Below, in pieces: positions 25,900 to 35,800 of a DNA stretch of 64,000 nt. The DNA lies in assembly GCF_030846775.1 (NCBI RefSeq), contig NZ_CP132910.1:4343001-4407000 (forward strand), written 5' to 3'. This DNA comes from Geothrix sp. 21YS21S-2 (GTDB lineage: Bacteria; Acidobacteriota; Holophagae; Holophagales; Holophagaceae). The translations under genes and the position numbers were made by a program. Each line of letters starts with the position of its first letter. The first letter of the stretch is position 1. Under the pieces are notes generated by a model. It was not told where the DNA came from, ran no database searches, and saw only the letters and a program-made list of their open reading frames with translations.

Positions 25900-27912
25900 A
25901 TGCCCGTCTTCACGTCAGCATGCCCCAGAAACTGTTACAGCACGTGCAGTCTTAGGGTCACTGTGGAAAAAGGGAAGGTCACGGCCATCGATGCCCACCC
26001 GGGCAACCGGGCCACCCCGGAGGGGCCCTGCCTCAAGGGGCTGAGCTACCTGGAGCGGGTCGAACCCGCCTCTCGCTTGCTCGCTCCCATGCTTCGCGGA
26101 ACGGACGGCGGCTTCGCTCCCGTCTCCTGGGACGCGGCCCTGGACCTCATGGCGGAGCGGTTCCTGGACATCCGGGAGCGCTTCGGCCCCCAGGCGGTGA
26201 TGTACTACGCCGGCAGCGGCACCAAGGGACTGCTCAACGGCAACTCCATGGCCTTCTGGCGGCGCTTCGGGGGGTGCACCACCACCTACGGCGACCTGTG
26301 CTGGCCCGCGGGCCTCGAGGCCACCCGCCTCACGCTGGGGGACAACCGCCACAACGCCCCCTGGGACCTGGCCAACGCGGCCCTCATCGTCATGTGGGGC
26401 AAGAACGCCGCGGAGACCAACGTCCACCAGATGCGGTTCGTGGACCAGGCCCTGGCCGCGGGCGGCAGGCTCGTGGTCATCGATCCCCGGCGCACCCCGA
26501 CGGCGGAGCGCGCCGCGCTCCTGGTGCAGCCCCGCCCCGGCACCGACGCGGCCCTGGCCCTGGCCCTGGCCCACGTGCTCATCCGGGACGGCCTGGCGGA
26601 CCGCGCCTTCATCGACGCCCACGTGCTGGGCTTCGAGGCCTACGCGCGCGCCGTCGAAGCCTGGACCCCGCAGCGCTGCGAAGGCGTCACCGGCGTGCCC
26701 GCGGGGGAGGTGGAGGCCCTGGCCCGGGAGCTGGGCACCACGAGGCCGCTGACCATCTGCGCGGGCTTCGGCATGCAGCGCTACACCAACTCGGGCCAGA
26801 CCATGCGGGCCATCCTCGCCCTGCTGGCCATCACCGGCAACCTGGGCAGGCCCGGCGCCGGCTGGGTCTACGCGAACCTGCAGTCGGACGTGTTCAGCGC
26901 CGTGAAGGACCCCCTGGACTTCTTCCCGCCCGAAAGGCCCGACGGCGTGGCCCGGGTGTCGCTCTCCACGGCCCGCCTGGGCCGGGACATGGCCGCGCAG
27001 GCCGGCCCGCCCCTCAAGGCCGCGTGGGTGGAGCGGGGCAATCCCGTGAGCCAGAACCCCGACACCGCGCGGGTGCGCGAGGCCTTCCGCGCCCTGGAGT
27101 TCCGGGTGGTGGTGGACGAGCGCCTCACGGACACCGCCCGGGAGGCGGACCTGGTGCTGCCCGCCAAGAGCCTCTTCGAGCAGACCGACGTCATCGGCGC
27201 CTACTGGCATCCCTACCTCCAGATCCGCCCGAAGCTGCTGGAGCCCCCCGGGGAGGTGAAGCCCGAGTCCGAGATCCTCTGGCACCTGGCCCTCCGCATG
27301 GGGCTGGCCACCGACGGCCTCGTCGCCCCCGGGGGCGAGGAGGCCTGGCTGGAGGCGAAACTGGGCCGCTTTCCCGGCCTGACCCTCGAGGCCCTCAGGG
27401 AGGGCCCCGTCCTGGCCCCGGGCTGCGAGGAGGTGGCCTTCGCGGACCTGGCCTTCCCCACGCCCTCCGGGCGCATCGAGCTGCTGTCGGAGGAGGCCGC
27501 GCGCCGCTGGAGCGTGGACCCCCTGCCGGGCCACTCCGCGCCTCTGGAATCCAGCCCCGGCGCCTACCCCCTCACGCTCCTCACCCCCAATCACAAGAAC
27601 AGCATCCACAGCCAGTTCGTGACCCTCTCCTGCCTGCGGGATCCGGGTCCGCGCCTCCACCTGGGACCCGGGGACGCCGCGGCCCGGGGCATCCGCCAGG
27701 GCGACCGCGTGCGGGTCTTCAACGCCAGGGGCGAGCTGTTCCTGCCCGCGAACCTCGACCTGAGCCTCCTGCCGGGCTGCGTCGTGGCCTTCAACGGCTA
27801 CGGAGCCGAGCACGGGGGATCGGTGAACCTCCTGTCCCTGGGGCGGGAGACCGACATGGCCCACGGCGCGGCCTTCCACGACAACCTCGTGGACGTGGAG
27901 AAGGCGCCATGA
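25900..27912 (+). CDS. Molybdopterin oxidoreductase, catalytic subunit, no Tat signal
   Basis: 670 residues of the DMSO-reductase/CISM superfamily. The [4Fe-4S] site is C8-X3-C12-X3-C16 ... C44 (CPRNCYSTC, GPCLKG). Cys134 (YGDLCWPAG) sits where the molybdenum/tungsten ligand is expected. Cofactor-binding segments include MWGKNAAETNVHQM, VVIDPRRTPTAE and RGNPVSQNPD. The C-terminal domain has PLTLLTPNHKNSIHSQ. The protein begins five residues before the Fe-S motif, so there is no twin-arginine signal and it should stay in the cytoplasm. The substrate is unknown. An ATGA overlap couples it to its partner subunit. Confidence 0.92.
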   Translation: MPVFTSACPRNCYSTCSLRVTVEKGKVTAIDAHPGNRATPEGPCLKGLSYLERVEPASRLLAPMLRGTDGGFAPVSWDAALDLMAERFLDIRERFGPQAVMYYAGSGTKGLLNGNSMAFWRRFGGCTTTYGDLCWPAGLEATRLTLGDNRHNAPWDLANAALIVMWGKNAAETNVHQMRFVDQALAAGGRLVVIDPRRTPTAERAALLVQPRPGTDAALALALAHVLIRDGLADRAFIDAHVLGFEAYARAVEAWTPQRCEGVTGVPAGEVEALARELGTTRPLTICAGFGMQRYTNSGQTMRAILALLAITGNLGRPGAGWVYANLQSDVFSAVKDPLDFFPPERPDGVARVSLSTARLGRDMAAQAGPPLKAAWVERGNPVSQNPDTARVREAFRALEFRVVVDERLTDTAREADLVLPAKSLFEQTDVIGAYWHPYLQIRPKLLEPPGEVKPESEILWHLALRMGLATDGLVAPGGEEAWLEAKLGRFPGLTLEALREGPVLAPGCEEVAFADLAFPTPSGRIELLSEEAARRWSVDPLPGHSAPLESSPGAYPLTLLTPNHKNSIHSQFVTLSCLRDPGPRLHLGPGDAAARGIRQGDRVRVFNARGELFLPANLDLSLLPGCVVAFNGYGAEHGGSVNLLSLGRETDMAHGAAFHDNLVDVEKAP

Positions 27913-29228
27913 GCGCCCGGCGCTTCCTCTTCCACGCCGAACGCTGCACGGGGTGCGAGGCCTGCGTCCTGGGCTGCTGGATGGAGAACCGCGCCGCCCA
28001 GACGCTGCCCTGGCGCACCGTGCACACCTCCAATCCCCACCGGCGCCCGGACCTGCCCGTCTTCCACCTGTCCCTGGCCTGCCACCACTGCGACGACCCC
28101 GCCTGCCTGGAGAACTGCCCCGCGGACGCCTACGCCAAGGACCCCGCCACGGGCGCCGTGACCCTGCGCCAGGAGGCCTGCATGGGCTGCCGCTACTGCA
28201 CCTGGGCCTGCCCGCATGACGCGCCGAAGTTCAGCCCGGCCGCCGGCACCGTGGAGAAGTGCACCTTCTGCCCGGACCGCGAGGAACCCGCCTGCGTGGC
28301 GAGGTGCCCCGTGGAGGCCCTGGAGATGGAGCCCCGGGCGCAGGCCGGGCCCGCGCCCTTCGGCCTCCCGGGCTGGGACCTGGGGCCCGGCGTCCGCATC
28401 ACGGGGGAACCCGCCGCGCCGCGCTTCGCGGCCCCGCCCCCCGCGGCCGGGGTCCTGGAGGGCCTCCTGCGCGTGCCGGAACCGAAGATCACCCTGCGCG
28501 GGGAATGGACCCTCGTGGCCTTCACGACGATCCTGGCCGTGCTCACGGCCCGCATGGCCGCGGGCGTGCCCTTCCCCCATCCCTGGCCCTACCTGGCCGC
28601 GGGCGGCGCATCCATGGCCCTCAGCGCGCTCCACCTGGGCCGGCCGGAGCGCGCCTGGCGGGCAGCCCTCAACCTGCGGAGCTCCTGGCTGAGCCGGGAA
28701 ATCACGCTGGCCTCGCTGTTCCTGGCCCTGTGCGCCGCCGTCTTCCTGGGCCTCGCCCCGGCGTGGGCCGCGGCCGCGGCGGGCTTCGCGGCGCTTTGCG
28801 CGGTGGACCGGGTCTACCGCGTGGCCTTGAAGGTGCCGCCCTTCAACCTCCACAGCGGCCACGCGCTGCTCAACGGCGTCTACCTGGCGGCGGTGCTCGC
28901 GGGGAACGCGCCCCTGGCCGTGGCCGCCGGCGCCCTCAAGGCCCTTCTCTACGGATGGCGCAAGGCCCACTTCGCCCGGCGGGGACGGGGCCTGAGGCCC
29001 CTCGTGAGCCTGGCGCGGGTGGCGGCGGGCTTCGTGCTGCCTGGGCTCGTCCCGGCGCCCTGGGCGGCCCTGGCCGTCGTCCTGGGCGACCTGGTGGACC
29101 GTTGCGAGTACTACGACGAACTGGAGATCCCCTCGCCCGGAGCCGCCCTCAGCAGGTCCTGGAGCTTCGGGAACGCCCGCAGGAGCAGGTTGCGGATCTC
29201 CGGGGGCAGCGAGGCGAAGAGCTCCTGA
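27909..29228 (+). CDS. Fused iron-sulfur subunit and membrane anchor (DmsB-DmsC-like)
   Basis: 439 residues. Residues 1-150 are a ferredoxin-like electron-transfer subunit with 16 Cys for four [4Fe-4S] clusters (13/16/19/23, 58/61/66/70, 91/94/97/101, 118/121/129/133). Residues about 200-405 form a DmsC-like anchor of about eight membrane helices (LALHLGRP-like SALHLGRPERAWRA, NLRSSWLSREI). In DMSO reductases B and C are normally separate proteins. It should carry electrons between quinol and the upstream catalytic subunit. The last 118 bases overlap the convergent gene, and the C-terminal tail after DRCEYYDELE looks non-conserved. Confidence 0.9.
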   Translation: MSARRFLFHAERCTGCEACVLGCWMENRAAQTLPWRTVHTSNPHRRPDLPVFHLSLACHHCDDPACLENCPADAYAKDPATGAVTLRQEACMGCRYCTWACPHDAPKFSPAAGTVEKCTFCPDREEPACVARCPVEALEMEPRAQAGPAPFGLPGWDLGPGVRITGEPAAPRFAAPPPAAGVLEGLLRVPEPKITLRGEWTLVAFTTILAVLTARMAAGVPFPHPWPYLAAGGASMALSALHLGRPERAWRAALNLRSSWLSREITLASLFLALCAAVFLGLAPAWAAAAAGFAALCAVDRVYRVALKVPPFNLHSGHALLNGVYLAAVLAGNAPLAVAAGALKALLYGWRKAHFARRGRGLRPLVSLARVAAGFVLPGLVPAPWAALAVVLGDLVDRCEYYDELEIPSPGAALSRSWSFGNARRSRLRISGGSEAKSS

Positions 29229-29581
29229 AGGGTCAGGCTGGACGGATCGTCCTCCCCGCCCTTTTTCCCGTGCCTGCCGGTGTCGCCGGTCATGATCCTG
29301 CGCAGGACCTCCTTGAGGGCCTCCACCTCCCGGCGGTGGGGGCCCGGCGTGCCGGTGCTGGGCGCGGTCTCCGCGGGATAGTCCACGACACCGCAGGAAA
29401 GGCACGCGAGGATGTGGAAGAGTTCCTGGAGGGCCTTCTCCTCGTCGGCGGGGTCGGGCGCGGTCGTGGCCGCGGCCAGGACTTCCGCGAATCCGGGGCT
29501 TGGCTGGGGGGCCGCCGGGGCGGGAAAGGCGGGGTTGGCGAAGGCTTGGAGGGGCTGGGTAAACATGGCCCGGTTTTGCAT
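29111..29581 (-). CDS. Hypothetical protein
   Basis: 156 residues. A low-complexity Ala/Pro N-terminus is followed by a helical segment (EEKALQELFHILACLSCGVV) and an amphipathic C-terminus (LTLQELFASLPPEIRNLLLR AFPKLQDLL). There is no signal peptide or membrane helix. It resembles short helical proteins of unknown role. The start at 29581 (GGAA upstream) or at the ATG five codons later is equally possible. It overlaps the 3' end of the DmsBC-like gene by 118 bases. Confidence 0.55.
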   Translation of the reverse strand: MQNRAMFTQPLQAFANPAFPAPAAPQPSPGFAEVLAAATTAPDPADEEKALQELFHILACLSCGVVDYPAETAPSTGTPGPHRREVEALKEVLRRIMTGDTGRHGKKGGEDDPSSLTLQELFASLPPEIRNLLLRAFPKLQDLLRAAPGEGISSSS

Positions 29582-29664
29582 TTTCCGGGCCAGGAAATTC
29601 TGCCCACCTGGGTTCGGTGAAACCTATAAAGTTCAATATGTGCATTAAATAGAATGATCCTCGA
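29582..29664. other. AT-rich spacer after the envelope operon
   Basis: 83 bases, locally AT-rich (TATAAAGTTCAATATGTGCA). No clear hairpin terminator for the upstream operon. It likely contains the promoter for the small minus-strand gene that follows. Confidence 0.4.
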
Positions 29665-31338
29665 TCAGTCCCCCAGGCACAGACCCACCCGGTGCCCCTG
29701 TCCGCGGCCCCGGACCCTGAAGCCCCCCGCCGACGCCTCCACGGCCTCGGCGGGGCTGGGCAGGGCGTCCCAGCCCAGGACGTCCGCCACGAGGCGGTGG
29801 GCCTGGTCGTAATTCAGGCTCCGCGCCGTCCCGTCCCGCCAGACCCGCAGCACCCAGACGCCGTCGTCCTCGCCCACTTCCAGGCGCTCCACGGGGCCTC
29901 CGAAGGCCGCCCGCGCCTTCGCGGCCGTCCAGGTTCGGGTCCAGGGCGCGGCGGGCACGGGGTGCCGGGGGCAGGGGGGCGCCTCCGTGGCGCCCGAGCC
30001 CCACACGGCCCGGGGCGAGAGGGGGAGGCCGCCGCAGTGGGCCGTCCACTGGTCGGGGCCGGGGTTGCGCGCCGCCTCCCGGATGGCGGCCCAGGCGGCC
30101 TCCGTCAGGCCCGGCAGGTCCCCGGGGAGCGGGTTCCCGTGCCGGGGGTCCGTCCAGTCCAGGCGCGGGCCGCGCCCCACGAAGAACGCGCAGTGGGTGG
30201 AGTCGCACACGTCCGCGCCGGCGTGGCGGGGGCCGCGCGCGAGGAAACGCAGCACCGCCGCGCCCAGCTCGATGCGAAGGGCCGGGCTCCCGTGCGGAAG
30301 CTCGGCGTCCACGACGCCCGCGACGTAGTCCCGGGGCGCCATCGTGGCCACTGGCACCCCGGAGGCCAGGGCCACTTCGCCCTGGATGCGCCGGCGGATG
30401 CCGGGGGCGGAGAGTTCGAGAAGCCCCGGGCCCGCGGGGATCCCCGGGGCCAGCTCCGCCTCGGCGCCGGGGCCCAGGAAGCCCGTGCCCAGGGGGACGG
30501 GATCCGGGCCCAGGTTGCGGACGCGACAGCGCCTGCGGCCCAGCAGCTCGAAGAGCCGGACGCGCACCGACGCCGCCAGGCCCGCGGGAAGGGCTTCGGC
30601 CCGGCGCGTCCCGCGCCGCGGGGCCCAGGGCCGCCACCGGTCCAGGGGCGAAGCCAGGGCCGCGGCGGCCTCCCTGCCGGTGCCGGGGCGCAGGCGGCCC
30701 AGGACCGCCCAGCCCGTGTCGTCCACGGCCACCGCCAGGCCGCAGGTGGCCAGCGGATTGCCGTCGGGCGAGGGCACCGTGCCCGTCTTGGCCCAGAAGC
30801 CCCGGTGGCCGAGGCCCGCGGCGGTGCCGGTGAGGGCGGCCTCCCGCAGGCCCTCCAGGACCTCCCGGCGGATGGCCTCGCCCTCCGGCCAGGGGGTGAG
30901 CGCCAGGCGCCGGTAGGCCTGCAGCAGCGCCGAGGGCCGGATGGCGAGGCTGCCCGCGAGGCCGACGGCGTCCTCGGGGGACAGGGGCGCGGGGGCGAAC
31001 CCCTCGGCCGCCAGGGAGGCCTTCAGGTCCGCCAGGGGCGTCTGGGCCGCCAGGGCCAGGAAGTAGGCGTTGCAGGAGACGGCCACGGCCCGGACCAGGC
31101 CGAGTTCCCCGTGGCCGGCCTTGAGCCAGCACCCCCTGCACGTGAACCTGGGGGAGGGTCCCTCGTGGGTCCGGGCCCAGGCCCGCGCCACGAAGGGCTT
31201 CTGCAGGGAACCCACGGGAAGGGGCGCGTCCCCGGAAGGGGGCGCGGCCTCCACCTGCCCGCCCTCCAGGCGCCAGGTGGCCAGTTCCGGAGGCGCGGCG
31301 CCCAGGGTGAGCGCCAGCCCCAGGAACAGCCCCCTCAA
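29665..31338 (-). CDS. Exported PBP-type transpeptidase fused to a SpoIID-like domain (YfaQ/DUF2300-like)
   Basis: 557 residues from a TTG start overlapping the previous stop (TTGA). Signal peptide RGLFLGLALTLGAAP. The N-terminal half has a complete penicillin-binding set: S44-X-X-K47 (GSLQKPF), S88-X-N90 (AVSCNAYF) and K184-T-G (WAKTGTVPS). The C-terminal half has SpoIID features: APRDYVAGVVDAELPHGSP with the expected catalytic Glu, and CDSTHCAFF. SpoIID proteins cut glycan strands; PBP-like domains act on peptide stems. The same layout and length recall enterobacterial YfaQ, but that match is from memory. It is the last gene of a five-gene coupled operon. Confidence 0.82.
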   Translation of the reverse strand: MRGLFLGLALTLGAAPPELATWRLEGGQVEAAPPSGDAPLPVGSLQKPFVARAWARTHEGPSPRFTCRGCWLKAGHGELGLVRAVAVSCNAYFLALAAQTPLADLKASLAAEGFAPAPLSPEDAVGLAGSLAIRPSALLQAYRRLALTPWPEGEAIRREVLEGLREAALTGTAAGLGHRGFWAKTGTVPSPDGNPLATCGLAVAVDDTGWAVLGRLRPGTGREAAAALASPLDRWRPWAPRRGTRRAEALPAGLAASVRVRLFELLGRRRCRVRNLGPDPVPLGTGFLGPGAEAELAPGIPAGPGLLELSAPGIRRRIQGEVALASGVPVATMAPRDYVAGVVDAELPHGSPALRIELGAAVLRFLARGPRHAGADVCDSTHCAFFVGRGPRLDWTDPRHGNPLPGDLPGLTEAAWAAIREAARNPGPDQWTAHCGGLPLSPRAVWGSGATEAPPCPRHPVPAAPWTRTWTAAKARAAFGGPVERLEVGEDDGVWVLRVWRDGTARSLNYDQAHRLVADVLGWDALPSPAEAVEASAGGFRVRGRGQGHRVGLCLGD

Positions 31339-32852
31339 GGGGCCCCGCCGCCGAAGACGACCCGCTCCTCCCAGCCTTCGGAGGTGCGGCGGCGTTCCAC
31401 CGCCAGGGACCGGGTGCCCGGGATCCACCCCAGCAGGCCCAGCACCTGGTCCGAGAGGGGGCGCACCTGTTCGGGCCGTGCGGGGCCCTCGGCCTTGGCC
31501 CAGCGGGTCTTCTCGGCCCGCACCACGTCCAGGTCCACCCGGGCCCACCGCAGCACGGCGGGGTCGATGCGGGGGGCGGGGACGTCCTGCAGGTCCCGGG
31601 CGCTGGGGGCGGCCCACAGCACGGCGCCTGCGCGGCGCAGCGCCAGGGCCGGCAGCCCCGGCCCCACGCGGATCTCGAAGGTACCGCCCACCCGGGCCAC
31701 CGTGGCGCGGCCGGCGCGGCGTTCAAGGGTGGCGCGGCACAGCTCCACGAACTCGGCGTCCCGGGCCTCCGGCCACGGGAAGGCCAGGCGCCGCGCGCCG
31801 TCGGGGGTGACCCAGAAGCCCCAGCCGGCCACGGGGGTCTTGGCCAGGAGCGCCTTCCAGGGGAGCAGGTCGCCCTCCTCCCCCTTGGCGCCGCCCGGGA
31901 CCGGGGCCGGCTTCGTGAGATCCACGGCGTAGGCGTCCTCCGCGCCCACGGCCTCGGGCAGCGGGCCCAGGACCGGCACGGGCCGGTCCGGGGGCTGGGG
32001 CACGGGCTCCAGGAGGCCCCGGCGGAAGGCGGTCCAGAAGCCCGCGCCGTCGGGCTCCCAGCCCTGGGCGCCCCCCGTAGCCTGGAAGGTGTAGACGCCG
32101 GGCCGCGCATCCCCGCCGCCGCGGCGCACCTCGACCAGGCGTCCGTTCTCGCTGCGCAGAGCGACCTTCACGCGGCCCCGCTCCGGGCCGTCGGGCCAGA
32201 GGAACTCCCGGCGGAAGTAGCGGTCCTTGCGCAGGGCGTCCAGGTCCAGCTCCATGGAGACCAGCCCCGGCAGGGGCGGCTGGAGGCCGCGGCCGGCCTG
32301 GGCCTCGGTGAGGGCGAGCTTCAGGGCGCGCTCGCTGGTGGCGAGCACCAGGCGCGTGCCCAGGCGGGCCCAGGCCAGGCCCATGCGCCGGTCCTTGTCC
32401 CCGGAGCCGTCCGCGGCGCCCCGGGTCACCAGGGCGTAGGCGGCGCCGGCGTGGGTCTTCGGGGTGCCCTTGGGCAGGGCCAGGGGCAGTTGGGCCAGCG
32501 GGGTGTCCACCACCAGCACCGCCTCCAGGTGGCCCACCTCCAGCAGGGCCAGGCCCAGGGACTTCGGCTTGAGCTGGAGGATCTGCTTCCAGGTCCAGGG
32601 CAGGTCCGGGGAGAGCCGGGTCCACTGGTCCTCGAGCTTGGAGCCCACGCGGCTCCGGCGCCAGGCGGCGGTCACCGGGTCGCCGTCGCGGGGGTCCCCC
32701 GACAGGAAGCGGCGGAAGTCGCCCTTGAGCGCGGCGTCGAAGGCCTGGGCATCGGGGATGACCATGCGCAGCGGCGCGTCCGGGAGGGGCAGGGGGGCCT
32801 CGGCCGCGAGCAGGCTAGCGGCCATGAGCATCACCAGCGGGCGCGGGATCAT
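31335..32852 (-). CDS. Secreted protein of unknown function, possibly YfaA/DUF2138-like
   Basis: 505 residues. Signal peptide MIPRPLVMLMAASLLAAEA. The mature part is a soluble alpha/beta protein with a segment VVDTPLAQLPLALPKGTP and RLVLATSERALKLALTEAQA, a pattern seen in proteins that measure or hold a partner chain. No catalytic motif is seen. AAGGAGGG precedes the ATG, and the start overlaps the giant gene's stop (ATGA). The neighbouring YfaQ-like gene suggests it may be the counterpart of YfaA (DUF2138), but I cannot confirm this by alignment. Confidence 0.75.
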   Translation of the reverse strand: MIPRPLVMLMAASLLAAEAPLPLPDAPLRMVIPDAQAFDAALKGDFRRFLSGDPRDGDPVTAAWRRSRVGSKLEDQWTRLSPDLPWTWKQILQLKPKSLGLALLEVGHLEAVLVVDTPLAQLPLALPKGTPKTHAGAAYALVTRGAADGSGDKDRRMGLAWARLGTRLVLATSERALKLALTEAQAGRGLQPPLPGLVSMELDLDALRKDRYFRREFLWPDGPERGRVKVALRSENGRLVEVRRGGGDARPGVYTFQATGGAQGWEPDGAGFWTAFRRGLLEPVPQPPDRPVPVLGPLPEAVGAEDAYAVDLTKPAPVPGGAKGEEGDLLPWKALLAKTPVAGWGFWVTPDGARRLAFPWPEARDAEFVELCRATLERRAGRATVARVGGTFEIRVGPGLPALALRRAGAVLWAAPSARDLQDVPAPRIDPAVLRWARVDLDVVRAEKTRWAKAEGPARPEQVRPLSDQVLGLLGWIPGTRSLAVERRRTSEGWEERVVFGGGAP

Positions 32853-35800
32853 GGGCGGCCCTCCTTGTTCAGCACGTTCGTGAGCATCGCCCAGGTGAGG
32901 TCCCGGGGGCGGATGGGGGCGGGCCTGCCCCCTTCCATGCGGAAGGCCTCGGCCTTGCCGGCCGCGGGGGCCAGTTCGGCCTGGAGGGCCTTGAGGCCGG
33001 CGGCGTTGCGGTCCGCGAGGACGGCCAGGGTCTTCCGGGTCTGGACCTCGCGGCCCGTCCGCGCGGAAATCCGCGCCAGGTCGCCCAGGGCCGCGTTGAT
33101 GTCGGCGGCCTTGAAGCGGCGGGCCGCCAGGATCCGGGCCAGGGCCTCGGGATCCGGCTGGCCCAGGGCGTTCCGCGCGGCGGCGGCGGACCGGGGCAGG
33201 AGGCCCCTGGCCGCGCGCAGGCGCAGCACGGCGCGGTCCCCTTCCAGGTCCCGGGCCCAGGGGCGGTCCGTTTCCAGCACCCGCTCCGCCCGGGCCAGGG
33301 CGCCCTCGTCGCCGGGGGCCAGGTTGCGGAGCGCCGCCCGGGCCGCGAGGACGTCGTGGCCGTGGGCCTTGAGGCGGTCGCCCAGGGACACCGGGCCCGC
33401 CCACACGGCGGCGGCGCCCGTCCAGTACTCCGGCGCCTTCACCCCCTGCGGGGCGAGCCTGCGCCACACGTCGAAGGCCATGGCCTCCTCCCGGGCGGTC
33501 CAGGGATGGCGCCCCCGGGAGGCCAGCAGGGCGCCGGCGGCCTCGGCCTTGAGCTTGAGCTTCTCCAGGATCCCGGCCCGCTGGCGGGCCTGGGCGTAGG
33601 TCTGCGTCTCCGGCCAGCGCGGAAGCCAGCGCCGGGCCTCCAGGGGCATGGCCGTGGCGGCCGTCTCCAGGATGTCGCCCAGGGACCAGGGCACGACCTC
33701 GCCCCGGAACCAGGCCTCCTCGAACTCCGCGGCCAGGGCGGGCGCCTCGGCGGCCGGAGTCAGCCGGAAGGCCAGCTTCCAGGAGGAGCCCGGGACCTCC
33801 CCGTCGCGCCGCTGCGCGGCCAGGAGCTTCAGGTAGCGCTCCTCCACCGGTTTCTGGCGGCCCGCGGCCTTGAAGGGCGCGAGCCAGGCCTCGAGCCGGC
33901 CCAGGGGGTCGGGAGCCGGGGCGGGCGCCTCTTCGGACCCGTCCTCGGCCTCCGTGGAGGCGCTCTCCGGGTTCGGGGCGTAGTCGAAGGCCAGGGACTG
34001 GCCCTTCCCCACTTCGGCCAGCATGGCGTCCACCAGGGCGAGGGCGGGTTCAAGTTCGTTCCGGGCCAGCCGGATGCGCACCGCCAGGAGGCGGCCGGGA
34101 TCGTCCGCGCCGGGCCGCGTCAGCTCCGTCAGGAGCGGCGGCGCGGGGTTGGCGGGGTCCAGGGCCTTCTCGAGGGCGGCGATGGCGCCCATGCGTTCGG
34201 GGACCGGGATGCGGTCCAGGTGGGGGCGGGCCGCGGGCCACACGGGGCCCACCTTGGCCAGCACCGGAATCGGCAGGCGCGCCGAACCGGTGGCCCACAG
34301 CTCGCGGAGCCAGTACTGGGCCTGGGCGCGGGTGAGCCGGGCCTCGCGGCCCTCCCAGCGCCGCAGCAGGGCGGTGCGGAAATCCACCGGGTTGGCGGTG
34401 TGGAAGGCGCGGGCGGCCTCGGTGCGCTGGTCCTGGAGGTAGGCCAGGAGGACCGGCCCCACGGGGCGGGAGGCGTCGAGGCAGTCCAGGGGCGAGGGCA
34501 GGCCATGGCGGGCGGAGAGCACCGACAGGTCCTTGAAGTCGGCTTCGGTGAGGCCGGCCTGGATGGCCTTCACGTAGGCCCGGAAGGCGTCCGCGGCCTC
34601 CTGTTTCCGGTCGGCGGCGGCCAGGAGGGAGAGCCTGCCCTCCAGCCACGCGCGGTCCTTGGCGGGGCCGGGGCGGGCCTCGGCGACGCGCAGGGCCAGG
34701 GGGAGGTCCCCCAGGGCCCGGGCCAGGCGCATGGCCAGAAGCACCCGCTGCGTCTCGGAGCCGCGCTGGGGCGATTCCAGGGGCAGGTAGGGGGCGGTGG
34801 CGTCGCCCTTGCGGTAGCGGGCCAGGGCCTCCAGCACGTACCAGGCCTCCCCGGGGCGTTCGCCCCAGAAGGCGCCGGGAACCCGGCCCTGGTCCACGCC
34901 CTGGCCGGCCACGCGGTCATCGCCCTTCTCGGTGATGTCGCCCCGCCCGTCCCGGCGCGGGATGAACTCCGGCCAGATCCAGCGGGGATCCTTGCCGAGC
35001 ACGTCGCCCACGGTGCGGGGACCCCTCAGCCTGTCCACCAGCGGATCGTCCGCGGCGCCGGCGGCGCCCTGGACCAGGCGCGCCATGGCGGCGTCGACGC
35101 GCTCCACCGCGGCCCTGCGGGCCACGAGGACGGGATCGGCGGGCCAGGCCGGCTCCCAGAACCGGAACCACGCCGTGCGCGGCGCCTCGGGGAGGATCGC
35201 CACCAGGGCGTCGGCGGACCAGCCCCGGGCCCCCAGGACCCAGAAGCGGTCCCAGAGGCGCCGGTCGCCCATCACGTCCGACAGTTCCTTCACCTTCCCG
35301 GGCTGGGCCGCGGCCGCCCGGGCCCAGGCCTCCAGCACGCCGCGGTCGTCGAGCCAGGAGGTCCAGGGCTGCCGGGGCGTGCCGGAACCGACGTTCGCCG
35401 CGCCCCGCACCTGGCCCAGGAGTTCCTGCCAGCGGGGCTCCACGAAGGCGAGGAGCTCCTCGGCCCGGTCCCTGCGGGCCAGGTCCCTCACCCACAGGGC
35501 CTGGAGGTCGGGTTCCCGGAAGACCTTCATGGCGGGGCGGCCGAAGGCCGCGGGCACCTCGCCCACGAGGTTCTCGCCCACCTGGTGCACGAAGGGGTAG
35601 GGCGGATCCACGTACCAGGGGCCTCCCCTGGAGGCCACGAACCTCTGGGCGAGGGCCTCGCGCAGGCCCGTCTCCAGGCCGGAGTTGGCGATGAAGGGCC
35701 ACCACGCGTCCAGGGCCCGGGAATCCGGCTGCGGGCTGTCCTTGGGCTGGAGGGTCCGCAGGAGCCAGGCCTGGACCTCCTCCTTCTGCTCGGGCCGGGC

